The notes beneath the pieces were generated by a model that saw only the letters and a program-made list of their open reading frames with translations, did no database searches and was not told the DNA's origin. The position numbers and the translations under genes are program-made. Source: Poseidonibacter antarcticus (GTDB lineage Bacteria > Campylobacterota > Campylobacteria > Campylobacterales > Arcobacteraceae). Taken from it: a DNA stretch of 64,000 bases. The stretch spans positions 1 through 64,000 of the forward strand of contig NZ_RCWF01000001.1 in the NCBI RefSeq assembly GCF_003667345.1. Reading direction: 5' to 3'. Of this stretch, positions 54,098 to 62,138 are shown piece after piece. The stretch's first letter is position 1, and the number at the start of each line of letters is the position of its first letter.

Positions 54098-54907
54098 ATG
54101 GATGTGAACAGTATAAATAACAATATTAATAACCTTAATCAATCATCTCAACTTCAAATTGATAAAACGTCAGAATCAAAACAACTTCAAAAAATTGATA
54201 ATGATACTGCATCTTCACTTTCAATTAATGAATATAATAAGAAAAGAGATGAATTATCTTTAAATGTACAATCATTAAATGATGGTATTGCAATTAGTAA
54301 AATTGCAAATAATGCACTAGAGAAAGAACAAAACTATTTAAAAAATATCCAAAATGAATTAGAAAATTTAAAAAGTGATAATAACACTTTAGAAGATAAA
54401 AATGATATAAAACAAGTTGTAAATGATAATCTAAAAAATTTTAATCAAATAGCGTATGAAACAAAATATAAAAATGAAAATTTGTTAAGTACTGATTATT
54501 ATGATGAAAAAAAACAAATTACTATTAATACAGATAGTGCTAATTTTTCTATTGAAAAAATTAATACACCAGAATTTGCAAATCAAATATTTGAAACAAT
54601 TAATAGTGCTAATTTAAATGATTCTATTCAGTTAGATTCAGCTATTTCAAAAGTTGAGAATAGTTCAAACCAAATACAAAATATTTCTAATGAATTTACA
54701 CAATTAGGAAATAAAGTAGAAGAAACTGCAATAGAAAATATTAAAGAACAAGTTGATTTATATAATAAGAATAAATTAAATAAAGATAAAAATTTTGGAG
54801 AAGAGTCTTTAGACTTTTCTAAAAACAATGTATTTTCTAATATTGGATATTTAGCAGCATCTCAAGCTAATATTGTACAGGCACAAAGTGTAAGGTTATT
54901 ATCTTAA
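54098..54907 (+). CDS. Flagellin-like protein
   Basis: A 269-aa, Asn/Ser/Ile-rich, cysteine-free protein. The C terminus FGEESLDFSKNN...GYLAASQANIVQAQSVRLL (shown in parts) matches the D0 helix of flagellin, and residues about 60-110 resemble the N-terminal D0/D1 helix (SLNDGIAISKIANNALEKEQNYL). A D2/D3 hypervariable domain is essentially missing. The canonical first residues of flagellin are not present. It may be secreted by the flagellar apparatus, like FlaC of Campylobacter, or it may cap/modify the filament. It stands alone, with its own AGGAG site; no flagellar gene is adjacent. Confidence 0.72.
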   Translation: MDVNSINNNINNLNQSSQLQIDKTSESKQLQKIDNDTASSLSINEYNKKRDELSLNVQSLNDGIAISKIANNALEKEQNYLKNIQNELENLKSDNNTLEDKNDIKQVVNDNLKNFNQIAYETKYKNENLLSTDYYDEKKQITINTDSANFSIEKINTPEFANQIFETINSANLNDSIQLDSAISKVENSSNQIQNISNEFTQLGNKVEETAIENIKEQVDLYNKNKLNKDKNFGEESLDFSKNNVFSNIGYLAASQANIVQAQSVRLLS

Positions 54908-54921
54908 CCCTTACACCTTTT
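54888..54921 (+). terminator. Hairpin terminator at end of flagellin-like gene
   Basis: GTGTAAGGTTA / TAACCCTTACAC (one bulged C) with a 6-nt loop, followed by CTTTTA. The stem covers the stop codon TAA at 54905-54907. The convergent ppx gene ends at 54920. Confidence 0.6.
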
Positions 54922-55828
54922 ACATTATATAATGATTAATAGCAACACCCTCTCTTAGCCCATCATCTAACACTATTGATTCAGTTTTTCCTAAAACTTC
55001 AAAAATAGTTCTGTATATATAAATTCCAACTTGAATAAACTCAACTCTTCCACTTCCAACTAGCTTTGTAATCTCATCTTTTGAACAATTGTCAAAGATG
55101 CTTAAACAATCTTTTAAATCTTTTAAATCTACAATTGTTCCATTTACAATATTTCTATCATAAGAGAAAAAATCTTGTCCTAATTTTACTGCTGCTATTG
55201 TTGTAGGAGTTCCTGCTGTTGCTACAAATTCATATTCATTTAAATTAATATTTAATGAGTTTAAATATTCTTTTATTTGTATTTTCTTTTTAGATAAATC
55301 ATTATGTAAATCATGATGTTTTAAAAATTTTTGAGTCATTGTAACAATACCAAAATCAAAACTATGAGATTTATACTCATCATTAGTATTAACAATAATT
55401 TCAGTTGAACCACCACCAATATCTAAAAGAATAAATTTAGAAGAGTTAATCTTTTCTCTTTTTAATGCATATTTAACAGCAAGAAGAGTTAATCTAGCCT
55501 CTTCTATACCATCTATAATACTAAATCTCACGCCTGTTTGCTTTTCAAAGTTTTCTAATACTTCTTGACTATTACTAGCTTTTCTCATTGCTGCAGTTGT
55601 AACTGCAACAGCATAACTAGGTTTATAATCAACAACTTTAATTGATTCTTTTAAAGCTGTTATAACTCTTTGCTGTGCTTCTTGTGATATAAGTCCAGTA
55701 TCTACTAAACCATCTGCTGTACCAACTACTTGATTATATTCACTTATAATTTTGTTATTAATACAATCATATTTTAATACCCTAAAAGAATTAGAACCTA
55801 AATCTATACTTACTACTTCATTATTCAT
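54920..55828 (-). CDS. ppx: Ppx/GppA family exopolyphosphatase
   Basis: Hydrolyses polyphosphate or pppGpp to control the stringent response. ASKHA fold: VSIDLGSNSFRVLKY at the N terminus, ILLDIGGGSTEI in the middle, and VATAGTPTTIAAV. It is 302 aa, a single catalytic domain without the extra C-terminal domains of E. coli Ppx. It is 12 bp downstream of pssA. Confidence 0.92.
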   Translation of the reverse strand: MNNEVVSIDLGSNSFRVLKYDCINNKIISEYNQVVGTADGLVDTGLISQEAQQRVITALKESIKVVDYKPSYAVAVTTAAMRKASNSQEVLENFEKQTGVRFSIIDGIEEARLTLLAVKYALKREKINSSKFILLDIGGGSTEIIVNTNDEYKSHSFDFGIVTMTQKFLKHHDLHNDLSKKKIQIKEYLNSLNINLNEYEFVATAGTPTTIAAVKLGQDFFSYDRNIVNGTIVDLKDLKDCLSIFDNCSKDEITKLVGSGRVEFIQVGIYIYRTIFEVLGKTESIVLDDGLREGVAINHYIM

Positions 55829-55840
55829 AAAATATCAATC

Positions 55841-56398
55841 TTATAAATGAGGGATTTTTATTTTAGAATTTAATAAGTATCCAATAATAATCATTAATAC
55901 TAAAACAACGTGTTCATTCATAAATCCTGTTAAATATATTAAATAAACAAGCCATAATAAAATTGCACCTAAAGGAGTAGGAATACCAACAAAGTGTTTA
56001 GCTACTGTTCCTTCTTCTGCATCAATATTAAATTGAATCAATCTTCTTAAACCTGAAATAACATAATAAATAAATGCAAATACAATCAATGGAGTATTAA
56101 GCATTAACTCTTTTGTATCTATTACTGCAAAATAAATAAACATTGTAGGAACAATTACAAATGATAGAAAGTCAGCAAATGAGTCTAATTGAATTCCAAA
56201 CTCTGTTGAAAGATTATATTTTCTTGCTATCTTCCCATCTATAATATCAAAGCCACCTGCTAACCACGCAAAAAGTGCTGCTGCGAAAAACTCATGATGA
56301 GTTAAAAAATAAATTGCAAAAATACCTGATGCAATATTAAAAAAAGTTACTATATTAGCTAAATTAAAATGATTATTTTTATTAAATAAAAAAGACAT
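55841..56398 (-). CDS. pssA: CDP-diacylglycerol-serine O-phosphatidyltransferase
   Basis: Makes phosphatidylserine, the precursor of phosphatidylethanolamine. The CDP-alcohol phosphotransferase motif D-G-x2-A-R-x8-G-x3-D-x3-D is exact at DGKIARKYNLSTEFG and QLDSFAD (about 50-75). About six membrane helices; FNLANIVTFFNIASGI at the N terminus is typical of the PssA type. It is 185 aa, a short form. The next reading frame upstream (56398) shares one nucleotide with it. Confidence 0.9.
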   Translation of the reverse strand: MSFLFNKNNHFNLANIVTFFNIASGIFAIYFLTHHEFFAAALFAWLAGGFDIIDGKIARKYNLSTEFGIQLDSFADFLSFVIVPTMFIYFAVIDTKELMLNTPLIVFAFIYYVISGLRRLIQFNIDAEEGTVAKHFVGIPTPLGAILLWLVYLIYLTGFMNEHVVLVLMIIIGYLLNSKIKIPHL

Positions 56399-57504
56399 TA
56401 TTTTCCTTTGTATATATGGTATTGATTTCTACCATTATGTTTTGATTTATATAAACTATCGTCTGCTCTTTTAAAAAGTTTATTTGCAGAGATATACGTA
56501 TTTGGTTCATATATTATTGCACCAATTGAAATAGAAATAACATCTAAAACTTCACTTGTTTTATGTTCAATTCCTAAATCTACAACTTTTTGATTTATCT
56601 CTTTCAAGCATGATTCTAAGATATCATAATCTATATCAAATAAAATCACACCAAACTCTTCACCACCTAATCTAAATACAAACTCATATTTATTATTAAA
56701 ATACTCTCTTAAAGCATTTGCAACTTTTTTAAGAGCCACATCACCCAAGTCATGTCCATAAGTATCATTATATTGTTTAAAAAAATCAATATCAAACATT
56801 ATAAATGCACATTCCCATTTATTTGCATTTGCAATAAACGTCATATTATCAAATATTGTATCAAAATATTTTCTATTGTATATTTGTGTCATTGAATCAG
56901 TAATTGAATCAATTTTATATTTTGTATTTAATATTCTTAATTGATTATCTTTTTTAACAAGTTGATAAATAATATATGCAACAATTGCAAAAGTTAAAAC
57001 TAAAAGTAGAAGTATATTAAAAAATAGATAATCTTTCATAGTTTTATAATCTTCAACAAAAAATTTTCTTTGTTTATACGCAGATTGAGTTTCATAATCA
57101 ATTAAAAAATCTATTTTTTTAACTATTTCTTTAAACTTATAGAGTTTATTTACTTTAAATGTTTCTTTTAATGCAACATCAATACTATTAATTACATTTC
57201 TCTCTTTTTTGTTTTTATAAGAATTGTAATAATAATCCCATTCATTTAGAATGATTTCTTTTTCTTTTTTAAAATCACAAATATATTTAAGTGTTCGACA
57301 TGAAATAATTTTTTTATAATTGTCTTGAATATTTTCTAATTTTATAATAGGCACAAAATTACCAAAATAAAGATTGTCAATTTGTTTTTTTAGCCTATCT
57401 ATTTGAGAGTTAAATAGAAGCGATGCACTAATTAATGAAAAAAGAACAACAAGAACTAATAAAATTAGTTTGAATGTAACGGACTTAAATAGCTGTAATT
57501 TCAT
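56398..57504 (-). CDS. Membrane diguanylate cyclase (GGDEF)
   Basis: Makes cyclic di-GMP. One membrane helix at the N terminus, a periplasmic domain of about 130 residues with two cysteines (ISCRTLKYICD), a second helix (LFFNILLLLVLTFAIVAYII) and a GGDEF domain (about 200-368) with a complete active site RLGGEEFGV plus DIDFFKQYNDTYGHDLGD. No RxxD inhibitory site precedes GGEEF. The start is uncertain: ATG at 57504 (368 aa) places the first helix near the N terminus, while one at 57528 adds eight residues; neither has a strong ribosome site. Confidence 0.88.
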   Translation of the reverse strand: MKLQLFKSVTFKLILLVLVVLFSLISASLLFNSQIDRLKKQIDNLYFGNFVPIIKLENIQDNYKKIISCRTLKYICDFKKEKEIILNEWDYYYNSYKNKKERNVINSIDVALKETFKVNKLYKFKEIVKKIDFLIDYETQSAYKQRKFFVEDYKTMKDYLFFNILLLLVLTFAIVAYIIYQLVKKDNQLRILNTKYKIDSITDSMTQIYNRKYFDTIFDNMTFIANANKWECAFIMFDIDFFKQYNDTYGHDLGDVALKKVANALREYFNNKYEFVFRLGGEEFGVILFDIDYDILESCLKEINQKVVDLGIEHKTSEVLDVISISIGAIIYEPNTYISANKLFKRADDSLYKSKHNGRNQYHIYKGK

Positions 57505-57556
57505 TAAATTATTATATCTAAAAATCATTTAAAACTAAGATTAATTACTTCTTCGA

Positions 57557-57562
57557 TATAAT
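57557..57562 (+). promoter_or_regulatory. -10 box for the second sulP gene
   Basis: TATAAT in GATATAATCGCG, 45 bp before the TTG start and in the divergent gap to the GGDEF gene. The -35 region is not clear. Confidence 0.45.
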
Positions 57563-57606
57563 CGCGAATTATTAAAAAACAAAATTATGATAAAAAGGTT
57601 TAAGAT

Positions 57607-59148
57607 TTGTTAAATATAAAAGATACTTTTATAGGAAATAGTGCAAAAAATGATATTTTATCAGGACTAGTAGTCGCAGTTGCACTTGTTCCTGAAGCTA
57701 TTGCTTTTTCATTTATTGCACAAGTTAGTCCAATTGTTGGATTATATGCTGCATTTATTTTAGGATTAATAACCGCACTTATGGGTGGAAAACCTGGAAT
57801 GATTTCAGGAGCAACGGGTGCGGTTGCTATTGTACTTGTTGGTTTAAGTATTGCGGCAAAAGATATATTAATCGCTCAAGGATTAAGTGGTGATGAACTC
57901 TCTTTTGGAATAGTGCAATATATTACCTTAACAGCAATTGTTGCGGGAATTATACAAATAACAATTGGTGCTTTTAAAATGGGTAAATTTATTCGTTTAG
58001 TTCCGCAACCTGCTCTTCATGGCTTTGTAAATGGACTTGCAGTTGTAATTGCTACTAGTCAATTTAAGTTTTTAGATGGTGCTGGAATAGTTATGTATGC
58101 AATTATCTTAGGAACAATGGCAATTATGTACTTTTTACCTAAGTTGACAAGTGCTGTTCCTGCTGGTCTTATAGCAATTATTGTATTTACTCTTGGTGTT
58201 TATATTACAGGTATAGATACAAAACTTGTAGGTGATTTAGCTAACTTATCACAATTTAAAGGATTACTTCCATCATTTCATATTCCTGATACGATTTTAA
58301 GTTTAGATGCATTAAAACTTATTCTTCCTTATGCAATTATTGTTGCACTTGTTGGTGTAATTGAATCACTTTTAACACTTTCTGTATTAGATGAAATTAG
58401 TGGGAAAAGAGGAAGTGCAAATCAAGAATGTATTGCACAAGGAACTGGAAATATTACTTGTGGATTATTTGGAGCAATGCCAGGATGTGCGATGATTGGG
58501 CAATCAATTATTAACTTTACATCAGGTGGTCTTGGACGACTTTCAAGTCTTGTAGCATCTATTGGATTAATTTTGTTAGTTGCAACATTAACAGACCTTC
58601 TAAATATCATTCCTGTTGCTATTTTAGTTGGAATTATGTTTATGGTTTCTATTGGAACTTTTGAATGGAGTTCTTTTTCAAGAATTACAAAAATGCCAAA
58701 AAGTGATGCTTTTGTACTTCTAACTGTAACTGGTATTACAATAGTTGCAGATTTAGCAATTGCTGTTATTTCTGGTGTGATAATCTCAGCACTTGTATTT
58801 GCTTGGAAACATGCAAAAGTTGTAGCTAAAACAAATATAGAAGAAGATGGAACAAAAATATATAATTTTGATGGACCATTATTCTTTGGAAGTGTAACAG
58901 CTTTTAATGATAATTTTGATGTAGAAAATGATCCAAAAAATGTTGTATTAGATTTTAAAGATGCAAGAGTTATGGATATTTCAGGTGTTGAAGCAATTGA
59001 TGCAATTACAAAAAAATATCTTGAACTTGATAAAACAATCAAAATTAGACACTTAAGTCCTGAATGTAAATCTATTATGAAAAATGCTGGACAATTTTGT
59101 ACATACGAAGAAGATGATCCAAAATATAAAGTTGCTTATAATTATTAA
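57607..59148 (+). CDS. SulP family anion transporter with STAS domain (copy 2)
   Basis: A 513-aa transporter. Landmarks: VALVPEAIAFSFIAQVSPIVGLYAAFI, GGKPGMISGATGAVA and GQSIINFTSGGLGRLS. About 11 helices, then a STAS domain (about 405-510, VVLDFKDARVMDISGVEAID). It differs from copy 1 at 44741 and resembles the bicarbonate/sulfate SulP group. The start is TTG at 57607, with AAAAGG 8 nt upstream. A thioredoxin gene follows after 58 bp. Confidence 0.88.
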   Translation: MLNIKDTFIGNSAKNDILSGLVVAVALVPEAIAFSFIAQVSPIVGLYAAFILGLITALMGGKPGMISGATGAVAIVLVGLSIAAKDILIAQGLSGDELSFGIVQYITLTAIVAGIIQITIGAFKMGKFIRLVPQPALHGFVNGLAVVIATSQFKFLDGAGIVMYAIILGTMAIMYFLPKLTSAVPAGLIAIIVFTLGVYITGIDTKLVGDLANLSQFKGLLPSFHIPDTILSLDALKLILPYAIIVALVGVIESLLTLSVLDEISGKRGSANQECIAQGTGNITCGLFGAMPGCAMIGQSIINFTSGGLGRLSSLVASIGLILLVATLTDLLNIIPVAILVGIMFMVSIGTFEWSSFSRITKMPKSDAFVLLTVTGITIVADLAIAVISGVIISALVFAWKHAKVVAKTNIEEDGTKIYNFDGPLFFGSVTAFNDNFDVENDPKNVVLDFKDARVMDISGVEAIDAITKKYLELDKTIKIRHLSPECKSIMKNAGQFCTYEEDDPKYKVAYNY

Positions 59149-59206
59149 CAAATAGTTTACTAATAAAGTGTATGATACAGATAAATATAAAATAAAGGAA
59201 AATAAA

Positions 59207-59638
59207 ATGAGTAAAATAAATGTTATTTGTCCATCTTGTTTAAAAGTGAATTCAATTCCTAAAAAAGATAGTTATAGTAAGGCCAATTGTGGGTCTTGCA
59301 AAAATTCATTATTAGATACAACTCCAATAGAACTTGATGAATCAAATTTTGACCATGTTGTTGTAAATTCTGATATTCCTGTTATTGTAGACTTTTGGGC
59401 ACCTTGGTGTGGACCTTGTAAAATGATGGCACCAATATTTTTAGAAGTTGCACAAAAATATCCACTTAAAGCATTATTCGTAAAAGTGAACACAGAAGCA
59501 CATCAAGATTTAGGTGCAAAATATAATATAAGATCAATTCCTACAATTGTAGTTTATAAAGGTGGTCATGAAGTTAAAAGAGTTTCAGGAGCTTTAGATC
59601 CATTAAGACTATCAAATTTAGTAAATGAAAATTTATAG
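59207..59638 (+). CDS. trxC: Thioredoxin 2 (zinc-ribbon thioredoxin)
   Basis: Disulfide reductase with an N-terminal zinc ribbon: CPSC and CGSC (residues 7-28). It is followed by the thioredoxin fold with VDFWAPWCGPCKMMAPIF (active site WCGPC), NIRSIPTIVVYKGG and the end RLSNLVNENL. This layout is TrxC (Trx2), which in E. coli is linked to oxidative stress. AAGGAAAATAAA precedes the ATG at 59207 (143 aa). A longer frame from 59168 has no ribosome site. The 3' end is inside a palindrome shared with the DUF523 gene. Confidence 0.93.
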   Translation: MSKINVICPSCLKVNSIPKKDSYSKANCGSCKNSLLDTTPIELDESNFDHVVVNSDIPVIVDFWAPWCGPCKMMAPIFLEVAQKYPLKALFVKVNTEAHQDLGAKYNIRSIPTIVVYKGGHEVKRVSGALDPLRLSNLVNENL

Positions 59639-59660
59639 AATCTAATTAGATTCTATAAAT
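59631..59660. terminator. 30-bp perfect palindrome at the convergent ends of trxC and DUF523 gene
   Basis: ATTTATAGAATCTAA (59631-59645) and its exact reverse complement (59646-59660). It includes both stop codons (TAG on each strand). There is no T run beyond, so it is a hairpin-type terminator or transcript end stabiliser. Confidence 0.6.
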
Positions 59661-60133
59661 TGTTTTAAATCTTCCAATTGAGTTTCATTAAAAACTCTTA
59701 TTCCATTTTCTTCTAAAAGTCTAGCTGTTAAGCCTTGTCCTTCTATTAAAGTATTTGAGAAAGTTCCATCATATATATGTGTATTTCCACATGAAGGAGA
59801 TTTTGATTTTAATAATGCAACTTTAATACCCTCTTCATTACATATATCAAGAGCATTTTTTGCTCCTATTAAAAAAGGTATTGTAACATCTGTTTCATCA
59901 TTTGTTTCAACCTTAAAAGGTTTAGTTGTACTTACTATTTCAGCAGGTAATCTAGGTGTACTTAAACCACCTGAAACTTCTGGACAAAAAGAGTATATTT
60001 GGTTTTCACAAAGTATATCCATAAATATCTCTTTTTGTGAAAATGTAAAAGATGAACCCATCGCAATTGATGAATTTCTACCATCATATCTTACATCTTC
60101 GCCTAATAAACATGAAGAGACTAATACTTTCAT
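59642..60133 (-). CDS. DUF523 family protein
   Basis: A 163-aa member of DUF523: VLVSSCLLGEDVRYDG at the start, FCPEVSGGLSTPRLPAEI, and VALLKSKSPSCGNTHIYDG are family marks, with conserved cysteines that suggest a metal or redox role. Function is not established. GAGGAAG lies upstream of the ATG. It starts 4 bp after ttcA and may be co-transcribed with it. Confidence 0.9.
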   Translation of the reverse strand: MKVLVSSCLLGEDVRYDGRNSSIAMGSSFTFSQKEIFMDILCENQIYSFCPEVSGGLSTPRLPAEIVSTTKPFKVETNDETDVTIPFLIGAKNALDICNEEGIKVALLKSKSPSCGNTHIYDGTFSNTLIEGQGLTARLLEENGIRVFNETQLEDLKQFIESN

Positions 60134-60136
60134 ATA

Positions 60137-60913
60137 CTAATCTTCCTCTTCTTTTAGAACTGTCTTTAATTCTTCTTTATTAAAAAATGTTGATGGTTGG
60201 AAATTTTTAAATGCAGCTTTCATAGATACAAAAATTTGTGGATTTTCTTCTTCTAATTTTGCTAATAATTTTTTAGTACTAGCTCTTGCATGAGGCATTT
60301 TAATATCAAATCTCATACCAGGACATGCTTCATCACCAATTACATTGATTTCATTTTTATCAGCAAATGCTCTTAATTGTCTTTCTCTACAAAAGATTAA
60401 AGGTCTTATCACTTCTAAACCATTTTCAGCTTTGTAAATTGGAGGCATTGAACGCATTGTTCCATTATAGAAGAAGTTCATAAAAAATGATTCCATTGCA
60501 TCATCTAAATGATGTCCTAAAGCTACTTTATTAAAACCTTGTTCAAGTGCTGTTGTATATAAATACCCTCTTCTCATTCTTGAGAAAAATGAACAAAATG
60601 AAGAATTTTTTCTAATCTTTTCACCAGCTAATTCAAATATTTTTGTATCAATAATTTCATGGTCAATTCCATGTTCTTTACAATGATCTGCTAAAAACTG
60701 TACTTGTTCACCCATTCCATATGTAACAGTAACTGCTTTAAAATCAAAATCATATTGTGCAACTTTTTTCATTCTATTTAGAGTGTGAATTAGAGTTAAA
60801 GAATCTTTTCCGCCAGAAAAACCAACTAAAACTTTATCACCCTCTTTTATTAATTTGTATTCAGCATTAGTTCTACCAACTAATGAAGATATTTTTTTAC
60901 TTAATTCAAGCAA
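60137..60913 (-). CDS. ttcA: TtcA-like tRNA 2-thiocytidine synthetase (PP-loop ATPase)
   Basis: Puts sulfur on C32 of some tRNAs; member of the PP-loop group with GFSGGKDSLTL (about 35-45). The region aligned to TtcA's iron-sulfur site reads SFCSFFSRMRRGYLYTTA, so the second Cys of the usual C-x2-C is Phe; another Cys is retained in GDEACPGMR. The start is TTG at 60913 with AGGA 8 nt upstream (258 aa). It could be a TtcA variant or a TtuA-like paralogue; I favour TtcA family, with activity open. Confidence 0.8.
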   Translation of the reverse strand: MLELSKKISSLVGRTNAEYKLIKEGDKVLVGFSGGKDSLTLIHTLNRMKKVAQYDFDFKAVTVTYGMGEQVQFLADHCKEHGIDHEIIDTKIFELAGEKIRKNSSFCSFFSRMRRGYLYTTALEQGFNKVALGHHLDDAMESFFMNFFYNGTMRSMPPIYKAENGLEVIRPLIFCRERQLRAFADKNEINVIGDEACPGMRFDIKMPHARASTKKLLAKLEEENPQIFVSMKAAFKNFQPSTFFNKEELKTVLKEEED

Positions 60914-60948
60914 GATATAAATCCTATATAATTTTTTTGCAATTATAG

Positions 60949-61374
60949 CTAAAAGTTTATCAAATCTATGCTAAAATGATGAGATTCAATATTTAAATCT
61001 TGACTTAAGTAGAATTTATGAGCATCTTTTCTATGAACACTTGAGTCTAAATGAATTGATTTGCATTCTTGTTGTTTCGCATATAATTTAATAAAATCTA
61101 ACAAAGCTTTTCCAGCATGTGTTGCATTAACACTTTTATCTGTAACAAAATCATCAATATAAATATGTTTCCCTATAGATAACTTATATCCAATTGAAAA
61201 TCCGGCAACACAAATAACTTCATCATTATGTACTACATACGCTAATTGATATCCATTTTTTATTTGATTTGAAATAATTTTATGTAAAGCATCATCTGAT
61301 AAGTCTTCTCTTATTTGATGCATTATTTTATAACAATATTTTATCTCATCTTCACTTGCAATTTTTATTTCCAA
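60949..61374 (-). CDS. GNAT family acetyltransferase
   Basis: A 141-aa GNAT fold: N-terminal helical MEIKIASEDEIKYCYKIM; then YVVHNDEVICVAGFSI, the pantetheine-binding IDDFVTDKSVNATHAGKALLDFI segment and HLDSSVHRKDAHKFYLSQ. The Arg/Gln-x-x-Gly motif is altered (VNATHAGKALL), but the fold is clear. Start TTG at 61374, AAAAAGG 8 nt upstream. Substrate unknown. Confidence 0.82.
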   Translation of the reverse strand: MEIKIASEDEIKYCYKIMHQIREDLSDDALHKIISNQIKNGYQLAYVVHNDEVICVAGFSIGYKLSIGKHIYIDDFVTDKSVNATHAGKALLDFIKLYAKQQECKSIHLDSSVHRKDAHKFYLSQDLNIESHHFSIDLINF

Positions 61375-61538
61375 TCATTTAGCCTTTTTATTATTATTTA
61401 TCTAATATATTTATTATAATAACAAAACTTTTTTTTAATATAGTTATAAAAAAGTCAAAAAAAATAGTTTTTTAGCAATCTTTTATATAAATAGTATATA
61501 ATTCGGATTAACTAACTAATAAAAATAAGAGATAAAAT
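61375..61538 (+). promoter_or_regulatory. Promoter region before the 62-residue gene
   Basis: AT-rich gap between divergent genes. A plus-strand TATAAT at 61497-61502 lies 37 bp before the ATG at 61539. I see no -35 box of good quality and no gene. Confidence 0.4.
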
Positions 61539-61727
61539 ATGACAAAAGAAGAAGAACAAGAATTCCGAGAAAAAGTCGCTCAAACAATTTTGCCAATTAC
61601 ATTAAATATGTCAGAAAAACAAATCAAGCAAATAATAATATCAGTTGAAAAAGAAAATCCAAATTTGCCAATAGGTTTTGCAGATATGTTATTCCAACAA
61701 ATAATGGTTTACAAATATAATAAATAA
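61539..61727 (+). CDS. Small conserved-looking protein, unknown function
   Basis: A 62-aa charged protein, predicted helical: acid/base-rich start (MTKEEEQEFREKVAQTILP), then KQIKQIIISVEKENPNLPIGFADMLFQQIM. AAGAGA lies upstream of the ATG. No motif recognised. It could be the first gene of a run that ends with moeA. Confidence 0.6.
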   Translation: MTKEEEQEFREKVAQTILPITLNMSEKQIKQIIISVEKENPNLPIGFADMLFQQIMVYKYNK

Positions 61728-61809
61728 TATTTTTAATAGTTACTATCAACTAGATCACTTGGTTATATCCATATAAAATAAATTTAAAAAATAATTAAAA
61801 GGTTTTAAA

Positions 61810-62130
61810 ATTAGAATTACAATAACAGTCAATGAATTAAAGATATTGCAAGAATTAACTAAAGAACATGGACAATTAGACTTATATGAAAAACTTTGTA
61901 ATGAAGAAAAAAAATATGAAAAAAGTATTACCGAAAAAAAAACAAATGCAACTAAAAAAGCAACTAAAACTAGACAAGAAACTGCAAAGAAAAAAATAGA
62001 AGCATCTGTTAATATGATGAGAATGTTTAATCAAAAAATTACCATTTACTCTGTTGCAAAAGAAGCACAAGTAAGTTATAATACAGCATCAAAATATAGA
62101 GATTTTATTACAAAAAATTCAGATAATTAG
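61810..62130 (+). CDS. Small HTH protein, apparently starting at ATT
   Basis: The C-terminal third, KITIYSVAKEAQVSYNTASK, fits a helix-turn-helix (VAKEAQVSYNTASKYRDF). The middle is very basic and Lys/Thr/Ala-rich (ITEKKTNATKKATKTRQ), and may bind nucleic acid. A TTG at 61846 is the only canonical-like start, but its ribosome site is weak. An in-frame ATT at 61810 has AAAAGG 7 nt upstream and yields RITITVNELKILQELTKEHG, plausible as a real N terminus. So 106 aa rather than 94. It lies 9 bp before moeA. It is like small DNA-binding factors, but I cannot name it. Confidence 0.6.
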   Translation: MRITITVNELKILQELTKEHGQLDLYEKLCNEEKKYEKSITEKKTNATKKATKTRQETAKKKIEASVNMMRMFNQKITIYSVAKEAQVSYNTASKYRDFITKNSDN

Positions 62131-62138
62131 GAAAAGAA

